NCBI GenBank assembly: GCA_964599885.1
Contig: CAZRHH010000030.1
Location: 1 to 31,536 of the forward strand
Length of the DNA: 31,536 nucleotides
Direction of reading: 5' to 3'
Source: CAZRHH01 sp964599885
GTDB lineage: Bacteria; Chloroflexota; Dehalococcoidia; DSTF01; JACRBR01
A program made the translations under genes and the position numbers. This document shows positions 15,369 through 23,081 of this stretch, one piece after another (position 1 is the stretch's first letter; every line of letters starts with the position of its first letter). Under the pieces are notes generated by a model. It saw nothing but the letters and a program-made list of their open reading frames with translations, searched no databases and was not told where the DNA came from.

Positions 15369-16919
15369 CTACAGGGGCAAATTACTGTGCTTCTTCGGCG
15401 GCATGCTGTCCGTCTTCGAGCGCAGCATTTCGAACGCGCGGATCACCTTCGTCCGCGTGTCCCGCGGGTCGATGACGTCGTCGACGTACCCACGCGCCGC
15501 CGCCACGTACGGGTTCGCGAAGCGCTCGGCGTAGTCCGCCGTCAGTTGCGCCCGCTCGCCAACCGGATCCTCAGCGCCCTGAAGCCTCGTGCGGTACAAA
15601 ATATTCACCGCCGGCTCCGGCCCGACGACGGCAATCTCGCCCTGCGGCCACGAGAAGTTCATGTCCGCCCGCAGGTGCTTCGATCCCATCGCGTCGTATG
15701 CGCCCCCGTATGCCTTGCGCAGGATCACCGTCACCTTCGGCACCGTCGCCTCCGCGTACGCGAACACCAGCTTCGCGCCGTGGACGATGATGCCGCCGTA
15801 CTCCTGCGCGGTACCCGGCAGAAAACCCGGCACGTCGACCAGCGTCAGAATTGGAATATTGAATGCGTCGCAGAACCGCACGAACCGCGCCGCCTTGCGC
15901 GACGAGTCGATGTCCAGCACGCCCGCCAGGTACATCGGCTGGTTCGCCACGATGCCGACGCTCCGGCCGCCAAGGCGCGCGAAACCGACGCAGATGTTCT
16001 GCGCGAATTGCGCGTGTACTTCCATGAAGTCCGCGCCATCCACCACCTGATGAATCACTTCGCGCACGTCGTAGCTCTTCGTCGCATCGTCCGGAACGAT
16101 CCCCAGAAGATTGTCGTCGCGCCGCTCGATATCGTCGCCCGTGTCGATCGACGGCGCGTCCTCCATGTTGTTCAGCGGCAGGAACGATAATAGCCGCCGC
16201 ACTTCGAGCAGCGTGTCCTCTTCGTTGTCGATGGCGAAATGCGCGACGCCGCTGCGTGTAGCGTGCGCCGTCGCCCCGCCAAGATCCTCATGCGTGACAT
16301 CTTCTCCAGTCACCGACTTGATGACGTCCGGCCCCGTGATGAACATCTGCGACGTGCCCTGCGTCATGAAGATGAAGTCCGTGAGCGCCGGTGAGTACAC
16401 GGCGCCCCCCGCGCACGGCCCCATGATCACCGAGATCTGCGGGATCACGCCAGATGCCAGCGTGTTGCGCAGGAAGATGTCGCCATACCCGCCGAGGCTC
16501 GCGACGCCTTCCTGGATCCGCGCGCCCCCGGAGTCATTGAGGCCGATCACCGGCGCGCCCGTCTTCAGCGCCAGATCCATCACCTTTGACATCTTCTCGC
16601 CCATCGCCTCGGACAGCGAGCCCCCAAACACCGTGAAATCCTGCGAGAAGACGAAGACGCCGCGCCCGTCGATCTTGCCGTAGCCCGTCACAACCGCGTC
16701 GCCGAGATAGTGCTGCTCGTCGAGCCCGAACTCGGTCGCGCGATGCACCATCAACTGGTCGAGTTCTTCGAACGTGCCGGGATCGAGCAGAATGTCGATC
16801 CGTTCGCGGGCCGTCAGCTTGCCGCGCTTGTGCTGCGCTTCGATCCGCGCCAGGCCGCCACCGAGGCGCGCCTGATCCTTCATTTGGAGGAGTTTCGCCC
16901 GTCGTTCTTCGTTTGACAT
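15369..16919 (-). CDS. acyl-CoA (propionyl/methylmalonyl-type) carboxylase beta subunit, carboxyltransferase
   Basis: A 516-residue carboxyltransferase subunit that moves CO2 between carboxybiotin and an acyl-CoA, or between methylmalonyl-CoA and an acceptor. The N-half has TARERIDILLDPGTFEELD, VFSQDFTVFGGSLSEAMGEKM, the oxyanion loop NDSGGARIQEGVASLGGYG and MGPCAGGAVYSPALTDFI. The C-half has DVPGFLPGTAQEYGGIIVHGAKL and RKAYGGAYDAMGSKHLRADM, and ends PPKKHSNLPL, as PccB proteins do. No biotin carboxylase or biotin carrier gene is in the window, so the partner subunits are encoded elsewhere. Propionyl-CoA is the most likely substrate, but acetyl-CoA or longer acyl-CoAs cannot be excluded. Confidence 0.95.
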   Translation of the reverse strand: MSNEERRAKLLQMKDQARLGGGLARIEAQHKRGKLTARERIDILLDPGTFEELDQLMVHRATEFGLDEQHYLGDAVVTGYGKIDGRGVFVFSQDFTVFGGSLSEAMGEKMSKVMDLALKTGAPVIGLNDSGGARIQEGVASLGGYGDIFLRNTLASGVIPQISVIMGPCAGGAVYSPALTDFIFMTQGTSQMFITGPDVIKSVTGEDVTHEDLGGATAHATRSGVAHFAIDNEEDTLLEVRRLLSFLPLNNMEDAPSIDTGDDIERRDDNLLGIVPDDATKSYDVREVIHQVVDGADFMEVHAQFAQNICVGFARLGGRSVGIVANQPMYLAGVLDIDSSRKAARFVRFCDAFNIPILTLVDVPGFLPGTAQEYGGIIVHGAKLVFAYAEATVPKVTVILRKAYGGAYDAMGSKHLRADMNFSWPQGEIAVVGPEPAVNILYRTRLQGAEDPVGERAQLTADYAERFANPYVAAARGYVDDVIDPRDTRTKVIRAFEMLRSKTDSMPPKKHSNLPL

Positions 16920-17001
16920 CGCGCCGATGGTAGCAGAGCCCGTCCGGTGGCGATATGGCGCGTTCGTACCATGCGGACGACGCGCTAGGCCGCATTCATT
17001 C

Positions 17002-17028
17002 GTGGCACGGTCTTTCAGACCGTGTCAC
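17002..17028 (+). repeat. REP-e hairpin
   Basis: A GTGG head forms part of a near-perfect 12-bp stem: 17002-17013 pairs with 17017-17028 with one G/U, and a TTC loop. The core is CACGGTCT/AGACCGTG. Only one copy is in the window. It lies between the amidase and carboxylase genes. Confidence 0.7.
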
Positions 17029-17134
17029 TCTGGCCCGCCGACACCAACAGCCACCACCAACACGGCGCCGCGAGATCGACGGGGTAGCGCGAGACGCTGA
17101 TGTCCGTCCGGCGAGTTAGCCACGAGCTGCCAAA

Positions 17135-18556
17135 CTACGAAGCCATCACCACATCAAGCTGCGGCCGCTTGTCCGCCCACGGCTGCAACTGCTCGAACGC
17201 GCGCGCAGCCCGCAGCACCAGCGCGTCATCGAACGCCCGCCCGACGATCTGCAGCCCCACCGGAAGCCCGCGCGAATCGAACCCGCACGGCACCGAGGCC
17301 GCCGGCTGCCCCGTCAGGTTGTACGGCTGCGTAAACGGCGACCACCCGAAGGGCGCGAACTCCTGGCCGTCCACCTTCGGCGGCGCCTCGCCTACCGGAA
17401 ACGCCGTCACGGAAAGCGCCGGCGTCAGCAGCAGGTCGTACGTTTTGTGGAACGTTTGCATCGACTGCCAGATCGCCATCCGCCGCTCGTTCGCCTCGAC
17501 GTATTCCACGCCCGTCATCTGCAGGCCCAGCCGGAGAAATTCCTTCGCCGCCGGACCGATCTGCGCGCGCTCCTCATCCGTCAGGGCGCCCAGCCACGCG
17601 GCGTCGGCCGACATCGCGATCACCATGAACGTCCGGTCGGTGGTCGGATTGGCAAACCCTGGCGTCGCCTCCTCGACCACACAGCCGAGATCCGCGAACC
17701 GCTTCGCCGCCGCCTCGCAGATCGCCCGCACCTCCGGCTCCACAAGCGCGTACCCCAGATCCGCCGACCATCCGATGCGCAGCCCTTCGATGCCACGATC
17801 CACCTCATCAAGAAACGATCCGTCGTAGTCCGCTACCGAAAACGGATCACCAGGCTCGTACCCTGCGATCACGTCCAGCATCAGCGCCGCGTCGCTCACC
17901 GTCCGCGTGATCGGCCCGCGATGCGTCATCGTCGACCAGCCGCCCGGATTGCGCGGCACTCGCCCGAACGTCGGCTTGATGCCAAACACCCCGCACAACG
18001 ACGCCGGTATCCGGATCGATCCGCCCCCGTCACTGCTCAGCGCCAGCGGCCCCATTCCCGCCGCGACCGCCGACGCCGCACCGCCGCTCGATCCGCCCGG
18101 CGTCCGCGTGATATCCCACGGGTTGTACGTCGCGCCGAACAGCAGATTCTCCGTCGTCGGCAGAAACCCGAATTCCGGCGTGTTCGTCTTGCCGACGTGT
18201 ACGCCGCCCGCATCGAGCATGCGCTTCGACGCGTACTCGTACCCGGTCGCCACCTTGTCCTTGTAAATCACCGAACCCTTCGTCGTCGGCAGCCCCGCCA
18301 CGTCGAACAGATCCTTGATCGAGATCGGCACACCGTGCAGCGGCCCCAGCTCGTCGCCGCGCATCACCGCCGCTTCCGCCGCGCGCGCCGCGTTGATCGC
18401 CATCTCGCGCGTCACCAGCACATATGCGTTCAGCGCCGGATTCACCGCGTCGATCCGGTCGAGCAGCGTTTCTGCGATCTCCACCGGCGACAGCTCCTTC
18501 GCGCGGATCTTCGCTGCCATGTCGACCGCCGGCATCCAGACAATCTCGTCGCGCAT
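17135..18556 (-). CDS. amidase-signature family amidase
   Basis: Hydrolyses a carboxamide through the Ser-cisSer-Lys triad. The 473-residue product has Lys81 in GVPISIKDLFDVAG, the cis-serine Ser156 in TPGGSSGGAASA and nucleophile Ser180 in DGGGSIRIPASLCGVFGIKPTFGRVP. The Lys-Ser-Ser spacings of 75 and 24 are those of fatty-acid amide hydrolase. GatCAB is less likely: no gatB or gatC is near, and the C-terminal half is of the general amidase kind. The physiological substrate is unknown. ATG 18556 is chosen because AGGAG lies 7 nt upstream; the frame stays open further 5' without a better start. It is divergent from the GNAT gene. Confidence 0.92.
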   Translation of the reverse strand: MRDEIVWMPAVDMAAKIRAKELSPVEIAETLLDRIDAVNPALNAYVLVTREMAINAARAAEAAVMRGDELGPLHGVPISIKDLFDVAGLPTTKGSVIYKDKVATGYEYASKRMLDAGGVHVGKTNTPEFGFLPTTENLLFGATYNPWDITRTPGGSSGGAASAVAAGMGPLALSSDGGGSIRIPASLCGVFGIKPTFGRVPRNPGGWSTMTHRGPITRTVSDAALMLDVIAGYEPGDPFSVADYDGSFLDEVDRGIEGLRIGWSADLGYALVEPEVRAICEAAAKRFADLGCVVEEATPGFANPTTDRTFMVIAMSADAAWLGALTDEERAQIGPAAKEFLRLGLQMTGVEYVEANERRMAIWQSMQTFHKTYDLLLTPALSVTAFPVGEAPPKVDGQEFAPFGWSPFTQPYNLTGQPAASVPCGFDSRGLPVGLQIVGRAFDDALVLRAARAFEQLQPWADKRPQLDVVMAS

Positions 18557-18654
18557 GATCGTACTCCTCGCGTCAGCGCCTCGCTTGGTGGATAGACAAT
18601 CGCCCAGCAGCGCGCCATGTGTCAACCGCGCCCGGTTGCTATGATCGCCGCACT

Positions 18655-19674
18655 ATGCCCAACCTGACGATCGCCCCCTTCGAACGAAGCCGCCATCTCG
18701 AACCGGCGTCCATGCTCCTCGCCGACCGCCACCGCCGCGACCGCGAGCGCGACGAGCGCTTCCCCGCCGCCTACGAGGTGCCTGCCGCCTGCACGCCCAT
18801 CATCGAGCAATCGCTCGACACCCACGACTCCTGGGGCGTCGTCGCATTGCGCGGCGGCGACGTCGTCGGCTTCCTCGTCGCCACGCCGACGCTGATCGCC
18901 CAGACGCACTTCCTCGCCAGCTTCTTCCCGCCGCGCCAGGTCGGCGTCAACTACGGCGCCCACGCTGCCGAAGCCGGCCTCGAGTACGACGTCTATCGCG
19001 AGATGTACGGCGCCATCGCCGAGCGCGCGGTCTCGCTCGGCTTCTTTGACCACAGCATCAACCTGCCCGCGCGTGACGCCGCCGCGCAAGACGCGCTCGT
19101 CTCGCTCGGCTTTGGCCGCACGATGTGCGCCGCCATCCGCGGCGTCGACCCGCCGGCGAAGCCGCCGTCAAGCGCGGTGCAACTCCACCAGGCGAGCGCT
19201 GAAGACGCCACCGTGATCTTCGAACTCGGCGAAGAACTGACACTGCATCACGCCCGCACCCCCATCTTCAACCCCTACATCCGCGAGTCCGACGCCGCCA
19301 GCCACGAGATGCAGCGCGGCCTCCTCAGCGAAGCCGACACGAACGCACACTGGGTCGCCTACGAAGATGGGCGCGCCGTCGGCATGAACACTTTCATGCC
19401 GCCCGGATTCCTCTCGCCGCTGACCGTGCCCGACAAGACGATCTACCTGTACCAGGGCATCGTCGCGCCGGACTCGCGCGCCGGCGGCGTCGGCTCGGTG
19501 ATTCTCGCGAAGGGCGTCGAGTGGGCGCGCGAACGTGGGTACGATCACATCGCGCTCCACTTCGCGACGGCGAATCTCTCCGGTGCGCGCTTCTGGCAGG
19601 CAAACGGGTTCGCGCCCGTCGAGTTCGGCATGCGCCGTCGTATCGACGAGCGCATCGCCTGGGCGAACAAGTAG
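18655..19674 (+). CDS. GNAT-family N-acetyltransferase (tandem-domain type)
   Basis: A 339-residue protein. The C-terminal half is a GNAT domain: VAYEDGRAVGMNTFMP, then the acetyl-CoA loop LYQGIVAPDSRAGGVGSVILAKGVEWARERGYDHIALHFATAN, and the closing GARFWQANGFAPVEF. The N-half has a weaker acetyltransferase-like pattern (VVALRGGDVVGFLVATP). The substrate is unknown. ATG 18655 is the first start after the divergent amidase promoter region. The stop is followed after 4 nt by the ATG of the cupin gene, so the two form a tight operon. Confidence 0.88.
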   Translation: MPNLTIAPFERSRHLEPASMLLADRHRRDRERDERFPAAYEVPAACTPIIEQSLDTHDSWGVVALRGGDVVGFLVATPTLIAQTHFLASFFPPRQVGVNYGAHAAEAGLEYDVYREMYGAIAERAVSLGFFDHSINLPARDAAAQDALVSLGFGRTMCAAIRGVDPPAKPPSSAVQLHQASAEDATVIFELGEELTLHHARTPIFNPYIRESDAASHEMQRGLLSEADTNAHWVAYEDGRAVGMNTFMPPGFLSPLTVPDKTIYLYQGIVAPDSRAGGVGSVILAKGVEWARERGYDHIALHFATANLSGARFWQANGFAPVEFGMRRRIDERIAWANK

Positions 19675-19678
19675 CGCG

Positions 19679-20275
19679 ATGACGACCGCAACCTACGATC
19701 TGCGCGCCGTCGTCGACGATGTCACCCGCGTCGTGCGCGCGTCACCGTCGCCCGATGCGCGCTGTGACGCGATCACGCCGCACCTCCGCCGCTGGATGGA
19801 CGCCGGCGACCCGCTTCCCGAGCGCGTCACCCGCCCCTGCGACGGCAACGCATGCGGCCATCTCCTCTACACCGACCCGGAAGGCGAATTCTTCGTCATC
19901 TCGGTCGTCTTCCCGTCCGGCACGAGCAGTGGCGTCCACTATCACGGCGCCTGGGGCGTCATCGGCATCCTCGCCGGCACCGACGAAGAGACGAAGTACC
20001 GCCGTGCAACATCGCCCGACGACATTGCGATAGGCCAGGACTGCGCGCTCGAATCCGTCGACAAGATCTACTCGCCCGCCGGCACCATCACGTACCTCCG
20101 CCCGCCGCTCGAAGGCTTCCATCGCGTCAAAGCCGTCGGCACCGAAGACGGCGTCTCGCTCCACATCCTCGGCGGCACCCCCGACACCCATCCTCATTTC
20201 TTCTGCGACGGCGACACCAAAAAACTCATCGATTTCCCGATGAACGGAATCATCACGCACGACCCGCTGCTGTAG
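19679..20275 (+). CDS. cysteine-dioxygenase-like cupin protein
   Basis: 198 residues with a single cupin barrel. The metal site can be read as His87 and His89 in SSGVHYHGAWGVIGILAG and His148 in LEGFHRVKA. Their spacing is close to the His86/His88/His140 iron ligands of cysteine dioxygenase. The start is helical (YDLRAVVDDVTRVV), as in the thiol-dioxygenase group. I infer an iron-dependent thiol or related small-molecule dioxygenase; the substrate is unproven. It is coupled to the preceding GNAT gene (4 nt gap), which may mean they share a substrate pathway. A REP-a hairpin starts 31 nt after the stop. Confidence 0.75.
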   Translation: MTTATYDLRAVVDDVTRVVRASPSPDARCDAITPHLRRWMDAGDPLPERVTRPCDGNACGHLLYTDPEGEFFVISVVFPSGTSSGVHYHGAWGVIGILAGTDEETKYRRATSPDDIAIGQDCALESVDKIYSPAGTITYLRPPLEGFHRVKAVGTEDGVSLHILGGTPDTHPHFFCDGDTKKLIDFPMNGIITHDPLL

Positions 20276-20306
20276 GCGCGCCGATCTCGCCGCGCGAAAA
20301 AGAAAT

Positions 20307-20334
20307 GTAGGGACGAACCTTTAGGTCCGTCCCG
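20307..20334 (+). repeat. REP-a hairpin, copy 3
   Basis: Identical in sequence to copy 1 over the 28-nt element: GTAG head, GGGACG/CGTCCC stem, TTTA loop. It starts 31 nt after the cupin stop. Confidence 0.85.
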
Positions 20335-20383
20335 TTTGGATGCGCAACGATTCCGCCAAACGGCCACCCGCATCGGATTGGCC

Positions 20384-20434
20384 GTAGCCGCGGAGCTTCA
20401 GCTCCGCCGGACTCCGAACCGCCGGTTGCACGCC
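20384..20434 (+). repeat. REP-b composite element, copy 2
   Basis: A GTAG head, CC, the GCGGAGC-TTCA-GCTCCGC stem, then CGGACTCCGAACCGCCGG and TTGCACGCC. The second half repeats almost exactly at 24298 and 24414, so the unit is about 52 nt long rather than a lone hairpin. Confidence 0.8.
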
Positions 20435-20520
20435 GTGGTCGACACCAGACACGGCCGCCGGTGCGGTTCGCTGCCCAGTCTGCATGACGCCTCAATCATC
20501 TCTCCTCGCCGTTCGCCGTT

Positions 20521-20558
20521 TGCGCTGCTCTGCGCTTCTTTGCGCTCTTTGCGGTGAA
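20521..20558 (+). repeat. degenerate TTTGCGCTC tandem repeat
   Basis: TGCGCTGCTC, TGCGCTTCTT, TGCGCTCTT and TGCGGTGAA form four units of about 10 nt. On the other strand this reads TTCACCGCAAAGAGCGCAAAG. It lies beyond the aminotransferase stop. Confidence 0.65.
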
Positions 20559-20562
20559 CTCT

Positions 20563-20597
20563 TCGATCTCGCTTCCCGTTTCTCGCCTCCCGCTTCC
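20563..20597 (+). repeat. degenerate CTTCCCGTTTCTCG tandem repeat
   Basis: TCTCGCTTCCCG, TTTCTCGCCTCCCG and CTTCC units. Related runs are at 21881-21928 and 28886-28944. Confidence 0.55.
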
Positions 20598-20603
20598 AAA
20601 GAG

Positions 20604-21836
20604 CTAATCTTCCGACTCCACCAGCATCGCCTTATACGCCGTCTCCGACAGCGTCCCCGACGGCAACCCGCGCGCCGCAATCGACGCGATCGCCTCAAGC
20701 GTGCGATCAACATCGCCCTCGTCGTTGAACACGTGAAAGCACACCCGCACCCGCCGGTCGTTGCACACCCGCGCCACCACCCCCGCCGCGTGATCCAGCC
20801 CCGCCACCGTCTCGCTCGGATTGAGATCGCCCACCGTAAACGTCACGATCCCGCTCCGCACCGACGCATCGAGCGGCGTCGTCAACCGAACGCCGTCGAT
20901 CCGCTGCGCGCCGGCGATGAAGCGATCCGCCAGCTCCATGCACCGCGCCTCGATGGCAGGCAGCCCGATCTCGGCGATCATCGACAGCGATGTCTCCAGC
21001 CCCGCGAGCACCGGCCCGCTGTGCGTCGTCTGCTCGAACTTGTGGATCGTGTCCGTCGCGTAGTCGAAATGACCCTCGAAGTCGTACCCGCGGTTCGCGC
21101 CGTGTACGACCGCCAACGGCTCCAGCCGTTCGATGTGCTCCGCGCGCACGTACAGAAACGCCGCGCCGTCCGGACCGAGCAGCCACTTGTGCCCGGGCAG
21201 CGCCATAAAGTCGCAACCCATCGCATGTACGTCGAAGTCGATCTGCCCGGCCGACTGTGCCGCGTCGACAGCGACCAGCGCACCGCGCGCATGCGCCATC
21301 TCGCAGATCTCACGCATCGGCAGCCGCGTCCCCCGGTTGTACGACACGTGGCTCAGCAGCAGCAGCCGCGTCCGATCGCTCATCGCCGCCGCCAGCGCAT
21401 CGACCATCTCCGCCGCCGTCTCGTCCGACCGAAACCGCACGATGCGCAGATCGGTCCCGTCGCGCTCCCGCGACACGTACGATGGCACCATTACCGCGTT
21501 GTGCTCGAGATTGCTCGTGATCACTTCGTCGCCCGCGCCAAGCCCCAACCCGCGCAGGATCGTGTTCACGCCCTCGGTCGTCGTGTAGACAAGTGCGAGT
21601 TCGTCCAGCTCCGTGCCGATCAGCGACGCCACCGCTTGCCGCACCCGCCGGACAAGGAGACCCTTCTCGTTCCGCACCTCGAGCGTCGTCGGCCCGTCGA
21701 ACGCCTCGCGCTCCAGTCGCGCCTGCATCGCCGCCACGACAGCCCGCGACGATGGCCCCGACCACCCCGTGTTGAGATAGATCCGCCGTTCCGTCACCGG
21801 AAACTGCGCCCGCACCGCCGCCCAATCAACGCTCAT
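20604..21836 (-). CDS. class V PLP-dependent aminotransferase (isopenicillin-N-epimerase/desulfurase-like)
   Basis: A 410-residue fold-type I PLP enzyme. Lys217 in LPGHKWLLGPDGAAFLYV is the Schiff-base lysine, Asp191 in VAVDAAQSAGQ contacts the PLP ring nitrogen, and TTTEGVN (85-91) is the phosphate-side loop. YLNTGWSGPSS near the start is typical of this group. The sequence lacks a clear cysteine-desulfurase catalytic Cys loop, so an aminotransferase, epimerase or lyase reaction is more likely than desulfuration. ATG 21836 gives MSVDWAAVRAQFPV; the frame extends 13 residues further without a recognisable start signal. It is transcribed alone, divergent from the TauE gene. Confidence 0.87.
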   Translation of the reverse strand: MSVDWAAVRAQFPVTERRIYLNTGWSGPSSRAVVAAMQARLEREAFDGPTTLEVRNEKGLLVRRVRQAVASLIGTELDELALVYTTTEGVNTILRGLGLGAGDEVITSNLEHNAVMVPSYVSRERDGTDLRIVRFRSDETAAEMVDALAAAMSDRTRLLLLSHVSYNRGTRLPMREICEMAHARGALVAVDAAQSAGQIDFDVHAMGCDFMALPGHKWLLGPDGAAFLYVRAEHIERLEPLAVVHGANRGYDFEGHFDYATDTIHKFEQTTHSGPVLAGLETSLSMIAEIGLPAIEARCMELADRFIAGAQRIDGVRLTTPLDASVRSGIVTFTVGDLNPSETVAGLDHAAGVVARVCNDRRVRVCFHVFNDEGDVDRTLEAIASIAARGLPSGTLSETAYKAMLVESED

Positions 21837-21880
21837 AGCGCGCAGCATACGCCAGCCCGTGCGCCTCGAACACACCGCGC

Positions 21881-21928
21881 CGCTCCCGACTTCCGACCTC
21901 TAACCTCCGACTTCCCACCTCCCGCTCG
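21881..21928 (+). repeat. degenerate CTCCGACTTCC tandem repeat
   Basis: CTCCCGACTTCC, GACCTCTAAC, CTCCGACTTCC and CACCTCCCG units in the spacer between the aminotransferase and TauE genes. Closely related to 28886-28944. Confidence 0.6.
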
Positions 21929-21998
21929 CGCCCCTACGATAAGGCGATGTCACTCCAACACGTCGCGATTGCCTCACTCGCACGCCAGGACACACCCG

Positions 21999-22832
21999 TT
22001 GTCTTGGCTTGAAGCGCTGCTCATCCCGCTCGGCTTCGTCGTCGGCGCCTACGGTACGATCGTCGGCGCCGGCGGCGGCTTCGTCCTCGTCCCCATCCTG
22101 CTGATCATCTACCCGGACGAAGATCCGGCAAGCATCACGTCGATCTCGCTCGCCGTCGTCTTCTTTAACGCCATCTCCGGCTCGGCCGCCTACGCACGTC
22201 TCCGTCGCATCGACTACCGCTCCGGCCTGATCTTCGCGCTGGCTTCGCTGCCGAGCGCCGTCGCCGGCGCCTACCTCGTCAATGTCTTCCCGCGCGACCT
22301 CTTCGACCTGATGTTTGGCGTCGTGCTGCTCTCCCTCGCCGCGTACACCATCTGGGCGACCGGGCGACCCGTCATCATGCGAGCGCCCCTGCAAGGCCGC
22401 GCGATCCTCCTCCGTCTCATGCCCGGCGCGTACGAGGGTGAAACGTTTCGCTATTCGTACAACGTCATCCATGCGGTGATCTTCAGCGCTGTCATCGGTC
22501 TGCTGTCGAGCCTGCTCGGCATCGGCGGCGGTGTCTTCCAGGTGCCAGTGATGATCACCGCCCTCCGCTTCCCGGTGCACGTCGCGACGGCGACGTCCGG
22601 GTTCGTGCTGATGTTCATGTCCGGTGAAGCCAGTGCCGTCCATCTCCTCAACGGCGATCTCGTCGGCGAGGACGTCCTGCGCGCGCTGCTGCTCTCCATC
22701 GGCGTCATCCCCGGCGCCCAACTCGGCGCCCGCCTCGCCCAGCGCTTCCGTGGCCCCGCCATCGCCCGCATGCTCGCCGCCGCCCTCGTCATCGTCGGCG
22801 CCCGTCTCCTCTACTCCGGCATTTTCGGCTGA
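21999..22832 (+). CDS. TauE/SafE-family (sulfite exporter-like) membrane permease
   Basis: A 277-residue inner-membrane protein with about eight hydrophobic helices in two related halves. The family glycine motifs are AYGTIVGAGGGFVLVPILLIIY near the N-terminus and its counterpart LLSSLLGIGGGVFQVPVMI in the second half. Members move anions such as sulfite, sulfonates or organosulfur compounds; the substrate is open here. The likely start is TTG 21999, with AGGA (21987-21990) 8 nt upstream, giving MSWLEALLIPLGF; no in-frame ATG exists nearby. A 20-residue frame starting at ATG 21946 ends inside the first codons and could be a leader or chance. A REP-c hairpin begins 27 nt after the stop. Confidence 0.88.
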   Translation: MSWLEALLIPLGFVVGAYGTIVGAGGGFVLVPILLIIYPDEDPASITSISLAVVFFNAISGSAAYARLRRIDYRSGLIFALASLPSAVAGAYLVNVFPRDLFDLMFGVVLLSLAAYTIWATGRPVIMRAPLQGRAILLRLMPGAYEGETFRYSYNVIHAVIFSAVIGLLSSLLGIGGGVFQVPVMITALRFPVHVATATSGFVLMFMSGEASAVHLLNGDLVGEDVLRALLLSIGVIPGAQLGARLAQRFRGPAIARMLAAALVIVGARLLYSGIFG

Positions 22833-22859
22833 GGGTCGCACCGACGCTTTGCGCCCACG

Positions 22860-22889
22860 GTAGGGGCCCGCTTGCGGAGCCCCGGTCGA
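22860..22889 (+). repeat. REP-c hairpin, copy 2
   Basis: A GTAG head, GGGGC paired with GCCCC, and an inner CCGC/GCGG stem around TT, followed by GGTCGA. It starts 27 nt after the TauE stop. The stem halves differ from the other copies yet remain paired. Confidence 0.75.
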
Positions 22890-23003
22890 TCCAGCACTGG
22901 CCGTCGTGAATGTGCACCACATCCCTCACGACAACCAATCAGTTTTCGGTTGGCACGAGGTGTTGGTCTTTGCATCTCCCCACACGTCTCACCACCAAAG
23001 AAA

Positions 23004-23032
23004 AAATCTGTGTCCATCTGTGTCATCTGTGG
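23004..23032 (+). repeat. degenerate ATCTGTGTCC tandem repeat
   Basis: AATCTGTGTCC, ATCTGTGTC and ATCTGTGG units, nearly the same phrase as 215-244. It lies about 50 nt before the phosphofructokinase start. Confidence 0.65.
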
Positions 23033-23081
23033 AAAAAACCGCGCTCCCTGCCGTATCCTGACCTGGAAAGGACGACAGAAA

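Larger units (their letters stand above)
20276..20603. other. intergenic region made almost entirely of repeats
   Basis: No gene is evident in this 328-nt stretch between convergent genes. In order it holds REP-a (20307-20334), a CGTTTGG/CCAAACG inverted repeat (about 20332-20362), the composite REP-b element (20384-20434), then two degenerate tandem repeats (20521-20558 and 20563-20597) up to the aminotransferase stop. Confidence 0.7.

Noticed and set aside
15255..16190. 311-residue plus-strand frame opposite the acyl-CoA carboxylase
   Set aside because: It is antisense to highly conserved carboxyltransferase motifs and has only Arg/His-rich sequence.
17447..18595. 382-residue plus-strand frame opposite the amidase
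   Set aside because: Arg-rich shadow frame; the amidase catalytic triad lies on the other strand with a good ribosome-binding site.
22933..22951. AACC/GGTT inverted repeat upstream of the phosphofructokinase gene
   Set aside because: Only 4-5 bp with an 11-nt loop and no head motif; not distinguishable from chance.
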